A stretch of DNA of 28,752 bases, from positions 1-28,752 of the IMG/VR virus record IMGVR_UViG_3300027759_000329; one strand, given 5' to 3'. Under the pieces are notes generated by a model. That model had not been told where the DNA came from, searched no databases, and saw only the letters and a list, made by a program, of their open reading frames with translations. Origin of the DNA: a virus. The position numbers were made by a program, and so were the translations under genes. Positions 1 to 8,639 of this stretch are shown here, piece after piece (within the stretch, counting starts at the first letter, position 1; each line of letters begins with the position of its first letter).

Positions 1-1288
<1,288 letters not shown>

Positions 1289-2035
1289 TTATAGCGGCCC
1301 CGTCTGCGGTATCTGATCGGTATCGTATGGAAGGCCGACATTCGTCGTAACCATCTTAGTCGTTCCGGTCAGTAAAGATCCCGCCGATAATACAGGATTT
1401 AATTGGTATGTGAAAGCTGTAGCTGTCGTAACCGTGACAGTATAAAAGCCATTTGCGGTCGCCGTTGATAAGCCTTCAACAGAGATTTGATCTCCAGTTG
1501 CAAGGCCATGAGCGGAAGAACAAGTAACAGTCGCTAGACCTGCGCCATTGGAACTAACAGAAACAAGCGGCAATGTTACATAATATGCAGTTGTTCCTTG
1601 AAGAGGCATAACAGCATTTTGATCAAGACCTGGTTGCTGACTGCGATCGGCTCTTGTTCCGCCAACTTGCTGCGTCACGCGCGTATTGCTGTTTTGTGTA
1701 ATACGCGTATCGCCGCCAGGAACAGGTATGCCTGTCTGCGTATTGGTCGTATTGCCTTGCGTAATACGATAGTCAGATTCAGCCGTATTATAGTCTTGGA
1801 TGCGTGGATTCAGAATTGGCACTGGATCTGCCGGAACGACAATAGCGCGCAACTGTGATTGAGGCACATCATTGCACTCATCACAAACTAAAATACGTTT
1901 ATTGATTAGAGAAGCGCCAGCCCAATCAAACTGCCACTGTAAATTGACATGATTATATAGAAATCCGCATCGATCGCAGATACCAAATGCTCGCGGATTA
2001 CGCGAACTGACTTTGGCGCGACCGTGTGGCCTCAT
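1289..2035 (-). CDS. Structural protein with N-terminal zinc ribbon and C-terminal FCCH-like domain
   Basis: 248 residues. Near the N-terminus two CxxC pairs, CDRC (residues ~20-23) and CDEC (~51-54), fit a zinc ribbon. The middle (~80-140) is low-complexity and Thr/Gln/Asn-rich (RITQ and RVTQ repeats). The C-terminal part has a run of the type SSAHGLATGDQISVEG...NGFYTVTV. This resembles the domain often annotated in phage virion proteins as ubiquitin-activating-E1 FCCH-like, a small beta-barrel with no enzymatic role implied. The start overlaps the end of the gp4-like gene by 4 bp (ATGA), and the stop abuts the fibre start. A head-tail or tail component is likely from position; the exact role is unknown. 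Confidence 0.75.
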   Translation of the reverse strand: MRPHGRAKVSSRNPRAFGICDRCGFLYNHVNLQWQFDWAGASLINKRILVCDECNDVPQSQLRAIVVPADPVPILNPRIQDYNTAESDYRITQGNTTNTQTGIPVPGGDTRITQNSNTRVTQQVGGTRADRSQQPGLDQNAVMPLQGTTAYYVTLPLVSVSSNGAGLATVTCSSAHGLATGDQISVEGLSTATANGFYTVTVTTATAFTYQLNPVLSAGSLLTGTTKMVTTNVGLPYDTDQIPQTGPL

Positions 2036-2712
2036 CTAAAATAACCACTAATTTGAGGTGAGATGTATTGCTGTGCCGTCTCGATATTCTGCGATGCGGC
2101 AATTTGATAAGCTTCATCAGCCATTGGCTTCATAATGGCGACCTTATCTGGCGCCCATATCATTGCAAGGCGTTCAGCAAGCCCGTAAACCATTGCTTCA
2201 AGCCAAATTGGCGGCACATCGACTTCTTCATTGCCGTTCATATTGGCGTCTTGAAGACGCAAAACAGAGTAATATTTTAGCGATGTTTGCGTCCCGTCTG
2301 GCACTGGCCACAAATAAAGACCAGGGTTTAACGTTCTATCAAACCAGAAAGTAGTTGGGAAACCTTGCTGCGTTTTATTTGGATAAGATGCATATTCAGT
2401 TCTACTAATTGGCAGAATAATACGATCAATCGCTGGAGATCCATATGAAATATATGCGTCCAATATAACAACATTACTTGCATCTACTGAATAAAACGAT
2501 GTTCCAGCAACAAGCGGAACGGTAGTAAGATCAACTTGCCAAAGATTTACGCCTTGATTGCTCCAACGCGTAAACATCATGTTTGTCGCTGTGCGAGCGG
2601 CATCCATATGCTCTTGCAAAAGAGCAGTCGGGCGAACGCCAATCAGCTGATAAGCATAAACCGTAAGCTCGCCCAGCGATGGGTTGAAGGTATATGTGCC
2701 GGACGTAGCCAT
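2032..2712 (-). CDS. P22 gp4-like tail accessory factor (head-to-tail adaptor)
   Basis: 226 residues. The N-terminal helix-rich half (ELTVYAYQLIGV..., ARTATNMMFTRW) and the conserved FWFDRTLNPGLYLWPVPDG segment, followed by VDVPPIWLEAMVYGLAERL, match the pattern of P22-type gp4/adaptor proteins. These bind the bottom of the portal ring after DNA packaging and provide the site for tail attachment. P22 gp4 is 166 residues, so this copy is longer. The start is 21 bp downstream of the preceding gene's stop with a GGAGACC ribosome site. Position downstream of capsid genes and upstream of fibre genes fits the role. The family assignment is by motif recognition only. Confidence 0.6.
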   Translation of the reverse strand: MATSGTYTFNPSLGELTVYAYQLIGVRPTALLQEHMDAARTATNMMFTRWSNQGVNLWQVDLTTVPLVAGTSFYSVDASNVVILDAYISYGSPAIDRIILPISRTEYASYPNKTQQGFPTTFWFDRTLNPGLYLWPVPDGTQTSLKYYSVLRLQDANMNGNEEVDVPPIWLEAMVYGLAERLAMIWAPDKVAIMKPMADEAYQIAASQNIETAQQYISPQISGYFR

Positions 2713-2733
2713 GCGGTCTCCTTATCCGGCAAA

Positions 2734-3390
2734 TTAGATTGGGCCATTGCTTGATTGTAAGAAGATTACAGAAGCAGAACCAGATCCGCTATTCAGCAAG
2801 ACGCGCGCATATGCTGGCGCGTAAGCAATATAACCAGATTTTGCCGTTGATTCTGAAACAAGATTTGCATCCAATGCATCAAGCCAAGTCACAGATCCAA
2901 TCGCAACAGGATTGAAAGGATCATTTGGATCTTCCAACGTCGTCTGCACACTATAATTTACAGTGCCTGTCACATCACCTTGAACAGTGATTTGACCAGG
3001 AGCGAAGTCATCAAAGCGAACCCAGCGAGATCCAGCAACGCCATTTGTGCCTACGGTAACGCCACTCACGCTTGTCGCGGCGCTTGTTGCAACGCGCGTA
3101 ACAGTTGAAAAGTCCAATGTTGTTGCAACTGAACTGCCGCTTGTGCCTTGGACAGTTTCAGAAATCGTCTGCCCATTAAACCAAGTGCCGTAAACGGTAA
3201 ATGTGACTGCGCTATCATTACCGACATTCGTAATTAAAATCTGGCGCGGCTTATCAAGAGTAGCAACGCCGCCTGATACAAGAGAGCCATTTAAGGTAAG
3301 ATTCGCCGCACCGGCTGTCGTCTGACTTAAAGCAATATTATTTGCAGAGGCAGAAGCAAGAGGGCCAACAGTAACGGTAATAGGCTGCAT
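2734..3390 (-). CDS. Hypothetical virion protein, beta-rich
   Basis: 218 residues, rich in Ser, Thr, Val, Ala and Gly and poor in charge. It starts MQPITVTVGPLASASANNI and contains alternating hydrophobic beta-strand patterns throughout (QILITNVGND, VTFTVYGTWF). This composition is typical of phage decoration, tail-tube or fibre-base proteins, but I do not recognise the family. A good ribosome site (AAGGA) precedes the ATG, which overlaps the preceding stop by one base (TAATG), suggesting translational coupling. Its place in the operon supports a structural role. Confidence 0.7.
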   Translation of the reverse strand: MQPITVTVGPLASASANNIALSQTTAGAANLTLNGSLVSGGVATLDKPRQILITNVGNDSAVTFTVYGTWFNGQTISETVQGTSGSSVATTLDFSTVTRVATSAATSVSGVTVGTNGVAGSRWVRFDDFAPGQITVQGDVTGTVNYSVQTTLEDPNDPFNPVAIGSVTWLDALDANLVSESTAKSGYIAYAPAYARVLLNSGSGSASVIFLQSSNGPI

Positions 3391-3563
3391 TATCGTTTTC
3401 CTTTTGTATGGCCGGCTCTAGCAGCAGCCACGTTATCTACTAAATTTGGATAAGGGCGCCCTGCGGCCCGTGCTTTAGCCTTGGCCACCTTAACACCCTT
3501 TGCGCTAAGAGCTTTGCTCTTTGCATCTTTAGGTGCATCTTTTTCCCAAAATGGCTTGCTCAT
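3390..3563 (-). CDS. Small basic hypothetical protein
   Basis: 57 residues (MSKPFWEKDAPKDAKSK...), strongly Lys/Ala-rich, ending GHTKGKR. I chose the ATG at 3563 because it overlaps the stop of the preceding gene as TGATG. The in-frame GTG 12 bp upstream would add four residues. It belongs to a cluster of three consecutive small basic proteins downstream of the capsid genes. High charge and small size would suit a DNA-contacting or packaged protein, but this is inference. Confidence 0.65.
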   Translation of the reverse strand: MSKPFWEKDAPKDAKSKALSAKGVKVAKAKARAAGRPYPNLVDNVAAARAGHTKGKR

Positions 3564-3832
3564 CAGCAATCCCACTTTCTCAACGCTTTATTTATTCGGC
3601 TATTTGGGTCAGCTGCTGCGGCAGCGCCTGTTAATTTCTTTTTAGCCCCAGTCATTCTAGCGCAAAATGAAGAGCGACGCGAAGCGGATTTATCGCTTTT
3701 GGCTGCCTGCTCTTTAGAAACCGGCGGCTTCAGGTTGTGACCTTCAGCCTTGGCGGACGCCCTACCTTTGGCATTAAGGCCACCAGATTTGCTTTTGCCT
3801 TCTGATCGCTGCCAAGCGGGTGTTTTCGCCAT
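3563..3832 (-). CDS. DUF6321-type small phage protein
   Basis: 89 residues. The start MAKTPAWQRSEGKSKSGGLN, the central SFCARMTGAKKKLTG and the C-terminal PNSRINKALRKWDC match a small basic family widespread in phages and annotated DUF6321, of unknown function. A GGAGAAGAGAT ribosome site lies before the ATG. Single Cys residues in the SFCARM core and at the extreme C-terminus are notable. It is encoded next to other basic small proteins in the virion operon, suggesting co-expression with structural genes. Confidence 0.75.
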   Translation of the reverse strand: MAKTPAWQRSEGKSKSGGLNAKGRASAKAEGHNLKPPVSKEQAAKSDKSASRRSSFCARMTGAKKKLTGAAAAADPNSRINKALRKWDC

Positions 3833-3850
3833 ATCTCTTCTCCGAGAAAC

Positions 3851-3875
3851 CGACGGGACTTTTTCAATCCCGTCG
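3851..3875 (-). terminator. Hairpin in the 3833-3892 gap, terminator-like but without a U tract
   Basis: CGACGGGA (3851-3858) pairs perfectly with TCCCGTCG (3868-3875) around a 9-nt loop. It sits in the short gap between two small minus-strand genes. On the minus strand the following bases are GTTTCTC, so there is no proper U run. It may be a weak terminator, an RNA-stability element or a processing site. Confidence 0.4.
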
Positions 3876-3892
3876 ACTTTATAACGGACAAC

Positions 3893-4141
3893 TCAGTAGT
3901 GAGATGCCTTACCGCGTGGCGTGCCAGGTTTTGCTGACGAAAATACGCCGCCGCCAGAAGCGCGAGCAGGCTTCTTGCCAGCAGCAGCAGACGACATTAC
4001 TTTTCCGCCTTTTTTCATGCAGCCGCCGCCTTTTTTGAAGCCGTCTTTCGCGTCAAAAGTATCTTCTTCAGTGCCAGATTTGCGTGAAGAAATCTTAGCA
4101 CCTTCTACTTTTTTACTATCAGTTCTTGTGTAAGCACCCAT
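3893..4141 (-). CDS. Small Lys/Gly-rich protein with KKGGK motif
   Basis: 82 residues from the second of two tandem ATGs. AGGAGG lies 5 nt before the ATG at 4141 and only 2 nt before the one at 4144, so 4141 is the better start. It contains GGGCMKKGGKVM and ends RASGGGVFSSAKPGTPRGKASHY-like. The KKGGK core also occurs repeatedly in the 454-residue protein at 8640-10004, linking the two. Function is unknown; a basic, glycine-rich virion-associated or DNA-binding protein is plausible. Confidence 0.7.
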   Translation of the reverse strand: MGAYTRTDSKKVEGAKISSRKSGTEEDTFDAKDGFKKGGGCMKKGGKVMSSAAAGKKPARASGGGVFSSAKPGTPRGKASHY

Positions 4142-4153
4142 CATGGCCTCCTA

Positions 4154-4609
4154 TTAGGCGTTTTCAGCTTGAATATAACGGACGATAAGATCGCCAACGC
4201 CAACAGGTGCGCCACTGGCAGCAGACAAGGCGTAAATGATCACATCAGACGCGCCAACATTCGACCAATTGGCTGTGCGTGTCGCATCTGTTCCCGGACC
4301 GGCAGAAACCTGACCAACCGTTGCAAGGCTTTGGCCAACGACAAGCTCAGTCGCCGTTGCAGACGTTCCAATGCTGATCGTTGCAGTTGCAGCCCATCCA
4401 GTCGTAACCAAAAATTGAATGTTAAGGATATGGCTATACGCTGGAATGACGATGCTCGTTTTATACGCAGTCAAACTGCCAGCCTGTGTAATAGGAGCGG
4501 TTTGAGCCATCGCGACGAAACCAACATTCTTAACCGTTCCGGCAGTTGTGCCAGTCGTATTGAGAACATTGCCGGCCTTTATTGGGCCGGTAAAAGTTGT
4601 AATTCCCAT
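4154..4609 (-). CDS. Hypothetical virion protein, decoration/fibre-like
   Basis: 151 residues starting MGITTFTGPIKAGNVLNTTG, rich in Thr, Ala, Gly and Val, with alternating beta patterns and few charged residues. It ends with a VGDLIVRYIQAENA-type strand. The ATG has a strong AGAAGGAG site. The FTGPIKAGNVLNTTG opening is typical of small beta-rich phage structural proteins that decorate heads. No catalytic motif is visible. It is the first gene after the terminator that follows the major capsid gene, so it is probably expressed at a lower level. Confidence 0.7.
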   Translation of the reverse strand: MGITTFTGPIKAGNVLNTTGTTAGTVKNVGFVAMAQTAPITQAGSLTAYKTSIVIPAYSHILNIQFLVTTGWAATATISIGTSATATELVVGQSLATVGQVSAGPGTDATRTANWSNVGASDVIIYALSAASGAPVGVGDLIVRYIQAENA

Positions 4610-4695
4610 TTAAATTACTCCTTCTGCACAAGGTTTAATTACGTCGTCTGTGCAGCGTCCGCTTGGCCGGTCGACGTAAATGATGTTCCAAGGTG

Positions 4696-4725
4696 AAAAG
4701 CGGACTCGCTATTGAGCCCGCTTTT
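4696..4725 (-). terminator. Rho-independent terminator after the major capsid gene
   Basis: A 12-bp stem, AAAAGCGGACTC (4696-4707) with GAGCCCGCTTTT (4714-4725), encloses a 6-nt loop. The single mismatch becomes a G-U pair in the minus-strand RNA. The stem ends in an A/T tract in both directions. It lies 10 bp past the capsid stop codon. A terminator here is common in phages: it boosts capsid expression relative to downstream tail genes. Confidence 0.8.
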
Positions 4726-4735
4726 CATTGCTATT

Positions 4736-5647
4736 TTATGTTGGGAACGAACCGAAGATTGATCTCCAGTTATAGTACCCGAAGCTGTAGCGTTCATAAC
4801 CTTTAACAAGGAGGTTATCGGTTACGAAATCGACTTGCATATCGCTCTCGAACTTAACGCGCTCCATGTAGGAGAGACCGTCAATGTTCGTCAGCAAGAA
4901 CCAAGCAGAAGCAGACGTCAGATAATCGTTGACCATGTAGCCTTCTGGCAAGCCGCCAGCAGTCATCATGATAGCATTGACGTCATTATCCGCAGTGCCT
5001 GGGCGCAATTCGGTCTTCGTCAGACGAATTGCAGTTGGCTCGAGAGCAGGCGGAACAACAAGACGACGACCGCGAGCAAACACCTTCAGACCTGCTTGGT
5101 CTTTGAAGTTTGTTCTGATCGAAATCATTGCGTTGAGCAGCGTGCTTTCGTTGAGGTCAACATCCACTGCAGGACGATTTGCAATCGTGCCGCCATCGAT
5201 CGGATGGTTCGTTGCAATAAGAGCAACGCCGTCACCGCCGACAGAAGCATTATACGTCGTGGCCGTGTTCAACACGTTCGCGCCGTAGATTTCTTTCGTC
5301 TGCTGGAAAGACTCAATCAGGCCAAGGTTTGACGGCATAAACTGTGATTTATACAGATTGTCGTCGATTGCCTTGCGCGTAATCGAATAGCCGAGAGCAA
5401 TTTCAGTATGCTCTTGGTTATAAACGTAACGCTCGCCGGCAGCGTTATCAAACGCCGTCTGCGCACCTTCGGTCTTTAACTGAGCAAGACCCAAGAAACG
5501 CATTTCCGCAGTGCGCTCGAGCGCCATTTTGGAATCGTGTTTCGTGAAGATCTTGTCGTATTGAGATGGGATCATCTCATACTTGCCTTCAATCCCGCGG
5601 AGACCGGGGAGGAGAAGGTCTTTGATGGCAGAGAGATTAACAGCCAT
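4736..5647 (-). CDS. Major capsid protein
   Basis: 303 residues. It starts MAVNLSAIKDLLLPGLRGI and ends KGYERYSFGYYNWRSIFGSF. It contains ALGYSITRKAIDDNLY, IATNHPIDGG and the VFARGRRLVVPPALEPTA segment. These match HK97-fold major capsid proteins of the Mu gpT-like type. Its place directly downstream of scaffold and decoration genes, a strong ribosome site (AAGGAG) and a terminator right after it all fit a highly expressed capsid subunit. At ~33 kDa it is in the usual range; there is no obvious N-terminal delta domain, in agreement with a separate scaffold gene. Confidence 0.85.
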   Translation of the reverse strand: MAVNLSAIKDLLLPGLRGIEGKYEMIPSQYDKIFTKHDSKMALERTAEMRFLGLAQLKTEGAQTAFDNAAGERYVYNQEHTEIALGYSITRKAIDDNLYKSQFMPSNLGLIESFQQTKEIYGANVLNTATTYNASVGGDGVALIATNHPIDGGTIANRPAVDVDLNESTLLNAMISIRTNFKDQAGLKVFARGRRLVVPPALEPTAIRLTKTELRPGTADNDVNAIMMTAGGLPEGYMVNDYLTSASAWFLLTNIDGLSYMERVKFESDMQVDFVTDNLLVKGYERYSFGYYNWRSIFGSFPT

Positions 5648-5660
5648 TGGTCCTTACTCC

Positions 5661-6245
5661 TTAGATTGTGACAAGCGTCTTGGTTGAGACGTTCAAGAAG
5701 CCAACGATAACGTAGTTGGCGTTCGAGGCCGTATCAGTGCCATTCGAGCCTGGTGGATCAGTGACAAGACTGATGACGCGGAAAGGAGCCGTCGAAGACG
5801 TTCCAAGCGTTTCAACATACATGCCAGAGATGCCGTTTGAAGTATTGCCGCTTGACCCGCCAGCAAGCGAGATCGAAGCGCCAACGCCAGTTTGCGTCAC
5901 GTTAGTGGTGCTACCAGCTTGGACAAGAAAACGAGCGTTTGGATCGTTTACGACGTAGGCATAGACAACGCCATTGTTGTCTGAACCTGGCCAAAAGTTC
6001 GACCAAACAGTTCGCTTCTGGGCGACTGAAAGATATTTGCAGCCCTGGAAAACACCGGCAAGCTGCGTCGTCGGCGCGTCACCCGCGCGTGTGATCGTGC
6101 CATTGGTGTCCTGAAGGACGGCATCACCGTAGAAAATAGGCGTCGTATAGTTAGAAGCGATAAGCATCTCGACCTGTTCGTAGGTCGGGGCAGAACCGTT
6201 CCCGCTATACTGACGAAAACCGAAAGGCGCAAACGTATTCGCCAT
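5661..6245 (-). CDS. Capsid decoration/head protein (putative)
   Basis: 194 residues starting MANTFAPFGFRQYSGNGSA. It has a conserved-looking core GVFQGCKYLSVAQKRTVWSNFWPG, a VVNDPNARFLVQAG strand, and a Gly/Ser/Thr-rich C-terminal half. It is encoded 13 bp upstream of the major capsid gene and shares its promoter region. In comparable phages the gene at this position makes a head decoration or cement protein. That role is inferred from position and composition. A GGAGAACCCGTC ribosome site precedes the ATG. Confidence 0.7.
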   Translation of the reverse strand: MANTFAPFGFRQYSGNGSAPTYEQVEMLIASNYTTPIFYGDAVLQDTNGTITRAGDAPTTQLAGVFQGCKYLSVAQKRTVWSNFWPGSDNNGVVYAYVVNDPNARFLVQAGSTTNVTQTGVGASISLAGGSSGNTSNGISGMYVETLGTSSTAPFRVISLVTDPPGSNGTDTASNANYVIVGFLNVSTKTLVTI

Positions 6246-6358
6246 GACGGGTTCTCCTTATATAGGAGGCTCATCATCGCGCGCCGGGGCGAATTTAGAA
6301 CCGGAAGATTGTTAATGCTCCACGCCGGGGGAGCTCGAGCTATTAAAAGCTTATGTAT

Positions 6359-6387
6359 ATTATCGCTTGACAAGGCACAAAAGTAAA
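6359..6387 (-). promoter_or_regulatory. Candidate promoter for the capsid transcript
   Basis: On the minus strand TTTACT (-35, 6382-6387), a 17-bp spacer and GATAAT (-10, 6359-6364) give a reasonable sigma70-type promoter. It lies directly after a terminator and ~115 bp upstream of the decoration-protein start. This is the only sizeable gap inside the head-gene series, and a dedicated promoter for capsid proteins is expected there. Assigned by consensus match only. Confidence 0.45.
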
Positions 6388-6409
6388 GGGGCCGGCAAAC
6401 CGACCCCTT
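6386..6409 (-). terminator. Rho-independent terminator upstream of the capsid promoter
   Basis: AAGGGGCCGG (6386-6395) pairs with CCGACCCCTT (6400-6409) around a CAAA loop; the one mismatch is G-U in minus-strand RNA. The minus-strand tail is TTTACTTTTG, a broken U tract. It lies 25 bp beyond the stop of the 188-residue accessory gene and ends the upstream packaging/scaffold transcript. Confidence 0.65.
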
Positions 6410-6433
6410 GAAACGCATTTATTTATAGAGAAA

Positions 6434-7000
6434 TTACTTCTCAGGGATCGGCATAGCTTCATATGATTTCTTAATGTTTGGCTTAACGCGAGCGTCGTCA
6501 CGGGTCATCGTGCCGTCAGGCGTGCCAGCAATTTGCTGCTCTTTTGCCCTTACCTGCATGCGTGCTTTGCGTAAGTCAGACGCGCGGCGCTCATCAATAA
6601 TCTCCGTCGGGCATTGCATCAGGATCATGCCTTTACGCAAAATCGTCTGCGTCGATGTATTGTTTGGCATCATCCAGGGATGGCGCGCGACAGGCACAGG
6701 CTCCCAGCCAGCTCGAGCCAGCTGGATCTGATATGCAGGATCTTCCTGGCCGTAAATGGTGTGCCGCTTCCATTCATACGTCCAGCCATCAGGGATTTCA
6801 TCCAGCGGGATGTAGAAATCATCTTGCGCGTCTACCACGTCGCCAAGATGCTCACGCAGCTGGGCTGCGCGCTTGGCAGCCGTTGCGCGTGAATCTTCTT
6901 CACGTAGCTGAGGCCGCAATGGCGCTTCTTCTACAGCTTCGATGCTCTTGGCTGCATTTGTAAATTTACCGCCCCGGCGGCTTGTATTGATAGGTTCCAT
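6434..7000 (-). CDS. Conserved phage head-region protein, function unknown
   Basis: 188 residues from the ATG at 7000, which has AAGGA at good spacing; an in-frame TTG two codons upstream is less likely. The central block DDFYIPLDEIPDGWTYEWKR, followed by YGQEDPAYQIQLARAGWEP and ILRKGMILMQCP, looks like a conserved domain I associate with proteins encoded between scaffold and capsid genes in other phages. The C-terminal third is helical and charged. No enzyme motif is visible. It may be a minor head protein or assembly factor. A terminator follows. Confidence 0.7.
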   Translation of the reverse strand: MEPINTSRRGGKFTNAAKSIEAVEEAPLRPQLREEDSRATAAKRAAQLREHLGDVVDAQDDFYIPLDEIPDGWTYEWKRHTIYGQEDPAYQIQLARAGWEPVPVARHPWMMPNNTSTQTILRKGMILMQCPTEIIDERRASDLRKARMQVRAKEQQIAGTPDGTMTRDDARVKPNIKKSYEAMPIPEK

Positions 7001-7009
7001 TGTCAATCC

Positions 7010-7930
7010 TTAATGACCGTAGCGGCCTTCTTTCTGGAGCAGAGACTTGTTCTTCGCGTATTCTTCCGGCGTCATGCCAAGAGCAGAAGCCGTTTCGGCC
7101 TCGGCTGCAGATAGCCGCATGACGTTAGGCCTGGAAGATCCACGAGAGACAGGCGCAGGCGATGGTTGCACAGCTCTCTTAGGAGCCGCAGCTGCAGACA
7201 TCGGGCTTTCTGCAGACGTATGCGTTTCGCGCTCATCCATATTTTTGCGTATGCCAAGACGCGTCTCGATATACTCAAAATATTCATCCGAATCAGCACG
7301 AATGCCATCATCGATCGCATCTTCATGGGCGCGAAACATTTTACGAATATCTTTCGCGTTTCTAAAATGCTCTCTTGTCTCTTTTAACCAAGCAGCAGAC
7401 CGGGCAGAAACATCTGGCAAGAGCTGATCGATAAGATCGCCTTGTTGTGCAGGCGGAGGAGCCTTTTCGGCAGCCTCTTTCTGCGCCTTCATGGCTTTCT
7501 CGCCCTTCTTCAGCTCAGATAGCTGCTGCGCATTGGCGCTAAGAGCTAATTGAACTTCTGCAGCTCGAGAATAATCCTGCGCAGACATTGCATCCGCATA
7601 AGCATTCTTTAATTGCTCATTTCTAGTGTTTACCGTTTCAATTGCATTGACGACCAGCTGATAATCAGACTCGGTTTTATCTGCATTCGCCTGATGCGCT
7701 TGATAATATGCTTCCTGGGCTCGCTTTTCCGCCTCTAATCGCGCTGTTTTCTCGCGTTCAAGGTTCTTTTTAAGCTCAAGAATGCCTTCTTCAGGGGAAA
7801 CCTCTGGCTTTTCCTCTTTCTTTGCATGTTTTTCTACTTTTTCATCAACGATTTCTATTTCAGGTGCGCTATCATCAGCTTTTTTCGTCTCTTCAAGCAC
7901 AACATCAATACCATTTTCATCATCAGCCAT
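7010..7930 (-). CDS. Head scaffolding protein (putative)
   Basis: 306 residues from the ATG at 7930, chosen because AAGGAG lies 7 nt upstream; the ATG at 7948 lacks a site and would overlap the upstream gene. The N-terminal third is very acidic (VVLEETKKADD, EIEIVDEKVEK). The centre (residues ~55-165) is a long Lys/Glu/Ala/Gln coiled coil (LEREKTARLEAEKRAQEAYY), and the C-terminus is conserved-looking and basic (MRLSAAEAETASALGMTPEE). This profile, together with its position upstream of the capsid gene, is the signature of an internal scaffold that nucleates the procapsid and later leaves. Scaffolds diverge fast, so the assignment rests on architecture and synteny. Confidence 0.75.
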   Translation of the reverse strand: MADDENGIDVVLEETKKADDSAPEIEIVDEKVEKHAKKEEKPEVSPEEGILELKKNLEREKTARLEAEKRAQEAYYQAHQANADKTESDYQLVVNAIETVNTRNEQLKNAYADAMSAQDYSRAAEVQLALSANAQQLSELKKGEKAMKAQKEAAEKAPPPAQQGDLIDQLLPDVSARSAAWLKETREHFRNAKDIRKMFRAHEDAIDDGIRADSDEYFEYIETRLGIRKNMDERETHTSAESPMSAAAAPKRAVQPSPAPVSRGSSRPNVMRLSAAEAETASALGMTPEEYAKNKSLLQKEGRYGH

Positions 7931-7941
7931 TGGGTTTCTCC

Positions 7942-8334
7942 TTACCATGCAGCATCTGGAGACTGAATGCGCATTTTAATCTGCGTATCCGACAGCATGC
8001 GGCACAAAACACCGTTCACCGTGATGCTCCAGCCGTCAGAAGGCCTGAAAACAAGCCAATCATGCAAACTAAAGCTCTCGTTGTTGAACCATTGGCCGCT
8101 GTCATCTTGAAATGCAGCAGGCCCCATCTTTACAAGCAGGCCAACTTTGCCCTGATATCGATCTTCGTCGGCATATTTGTCGGTTAGATACAAACCGCTC
8201 TTGGTTTTTGTTGGTCTAATATAGACCGCAACCAAGATCTGATTATTAAAGATCTCAACATCTGACAAATCACCTATGTCAGCAAGCAGTTTTTGCTTTG
8301 GATCTGACTCATGTTCCATAATCATTGGTGGCAT
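7942..8334 (-). CDS. Phage GroES-like co-chaperonin (Cpn10 fold)
   Basis: 130 residues from the ATG at 8334, chosen for its AAGGGGAAAATA site; an upstream GTG would add 13 residues and overlap the preceding gene. The segment NQILVAVYIRPTKTKSGLYL corresponds to the first strand and start of the GroES mobile loop, and GKVGLLVKMGPAAF and SFSLHDWLVFRPSDGW match the beta-barrel core. GroES-like proteins in phages (T4 gp31 is the classic case) replace host GroES so that GroEL can fold large capsid subunits. Its place among head genes, with no GroEL in the window, fits that use with the host chaperonin. Confidence 0.75.
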   Translation of the reverse strand: MPPMIMEHESDPKQKLLADIGDLSDVEIFNNQILVAVYIRPTKTKSGLYLTDKYADEDRYQGKVGLLVKMGPAAFQDDSGQWFNNESFSLHDWLVFRPSDGWSITVNGVLCRMLSDTQIKMRIQSPDAAW

Positions 8335-8347
8335 TATTTTCCCCTTC

Positions 8348-8554
8348 TTATCGATACTTCTCTGCACAAACACGATCTGCTTCTCGCATCAAATCGAGCG
8401 CAGCTTTTAATCCGGCAATCTTGCCAGATTGACTCTTATATTCTTCATGCGTTTCGATGAAACCGTTGGCCATTGGCTCAATCAATCTTTCAATCTCAAT
8501 CGCAATAATAATTTCCAACTCGCGTTGGTATGCTTGCACTGTTGTAAGCGCCAT
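8348..8554 (-). CDS. Small helical hypothetical protein
   Basis: 68 residues, MALTTVQAYQRELEIIIAIE..., largely alpha-helical (EYKSQSGKIAGLKAALDLMREADRV) and mildly acidic. A GAAGGGG site lies upstream, and the stop is 14 bp before the GroES-like start. Small helical proteins of this kind are often encoded among head genes. I do not recognise the family. The upstream gap contains a potential RNA pseudoknot (8578-8628) that could influence its translation. Confidence 0.65.
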   Translation of the reverse strand: MALTTVQAYQRELEIIIAIEIERLIEPMANGFIETHEEYKSQSGKIAGLKAALDLMREADRVCAEKYR

Positions 8555-8577
8555 ATATCCAGCCCCTTCTAACTGGC

Positions 8578-8628
8578 CTTCTCTATGTAATAACGGGGGT
8601 GGCCTTAGAGAAGGGGACAGCCACCCCC
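8578..8628 (-). other. Potential H-type RNA pseudoknot in an intergenic leader
   Basis: In minus-strand RNA GGGGGUGGC (8628-8620) pairs perfectly with GCCACCCCC (8603-8595). The hairpin loop contains CCUUCUCU (8614-8607), which can pair with AGAGAAGG (8585-8578) just beyond the stem. Linkers of about 5, 3 and 9-10 nt are sterically reasonable for an H-type pseudoknot with 9- and 8-bp stems. It starts 11 nt after the stop of the 454-residue gene and ends ~23 nt before the next start codon. There is no U tract, so a simple terminator is unlikely. Confidence 0.45.
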
Positions 8629-8639
8629 TATCGCTTCAG

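Noticed and set aside
4640-4728. 29-codon minus-strand frame (MKSGLNSES...) between the capsid gene and the next gene
   Set aside because: It begins inside the terminator hairpin and has no ribosome site; more likely untranslated.
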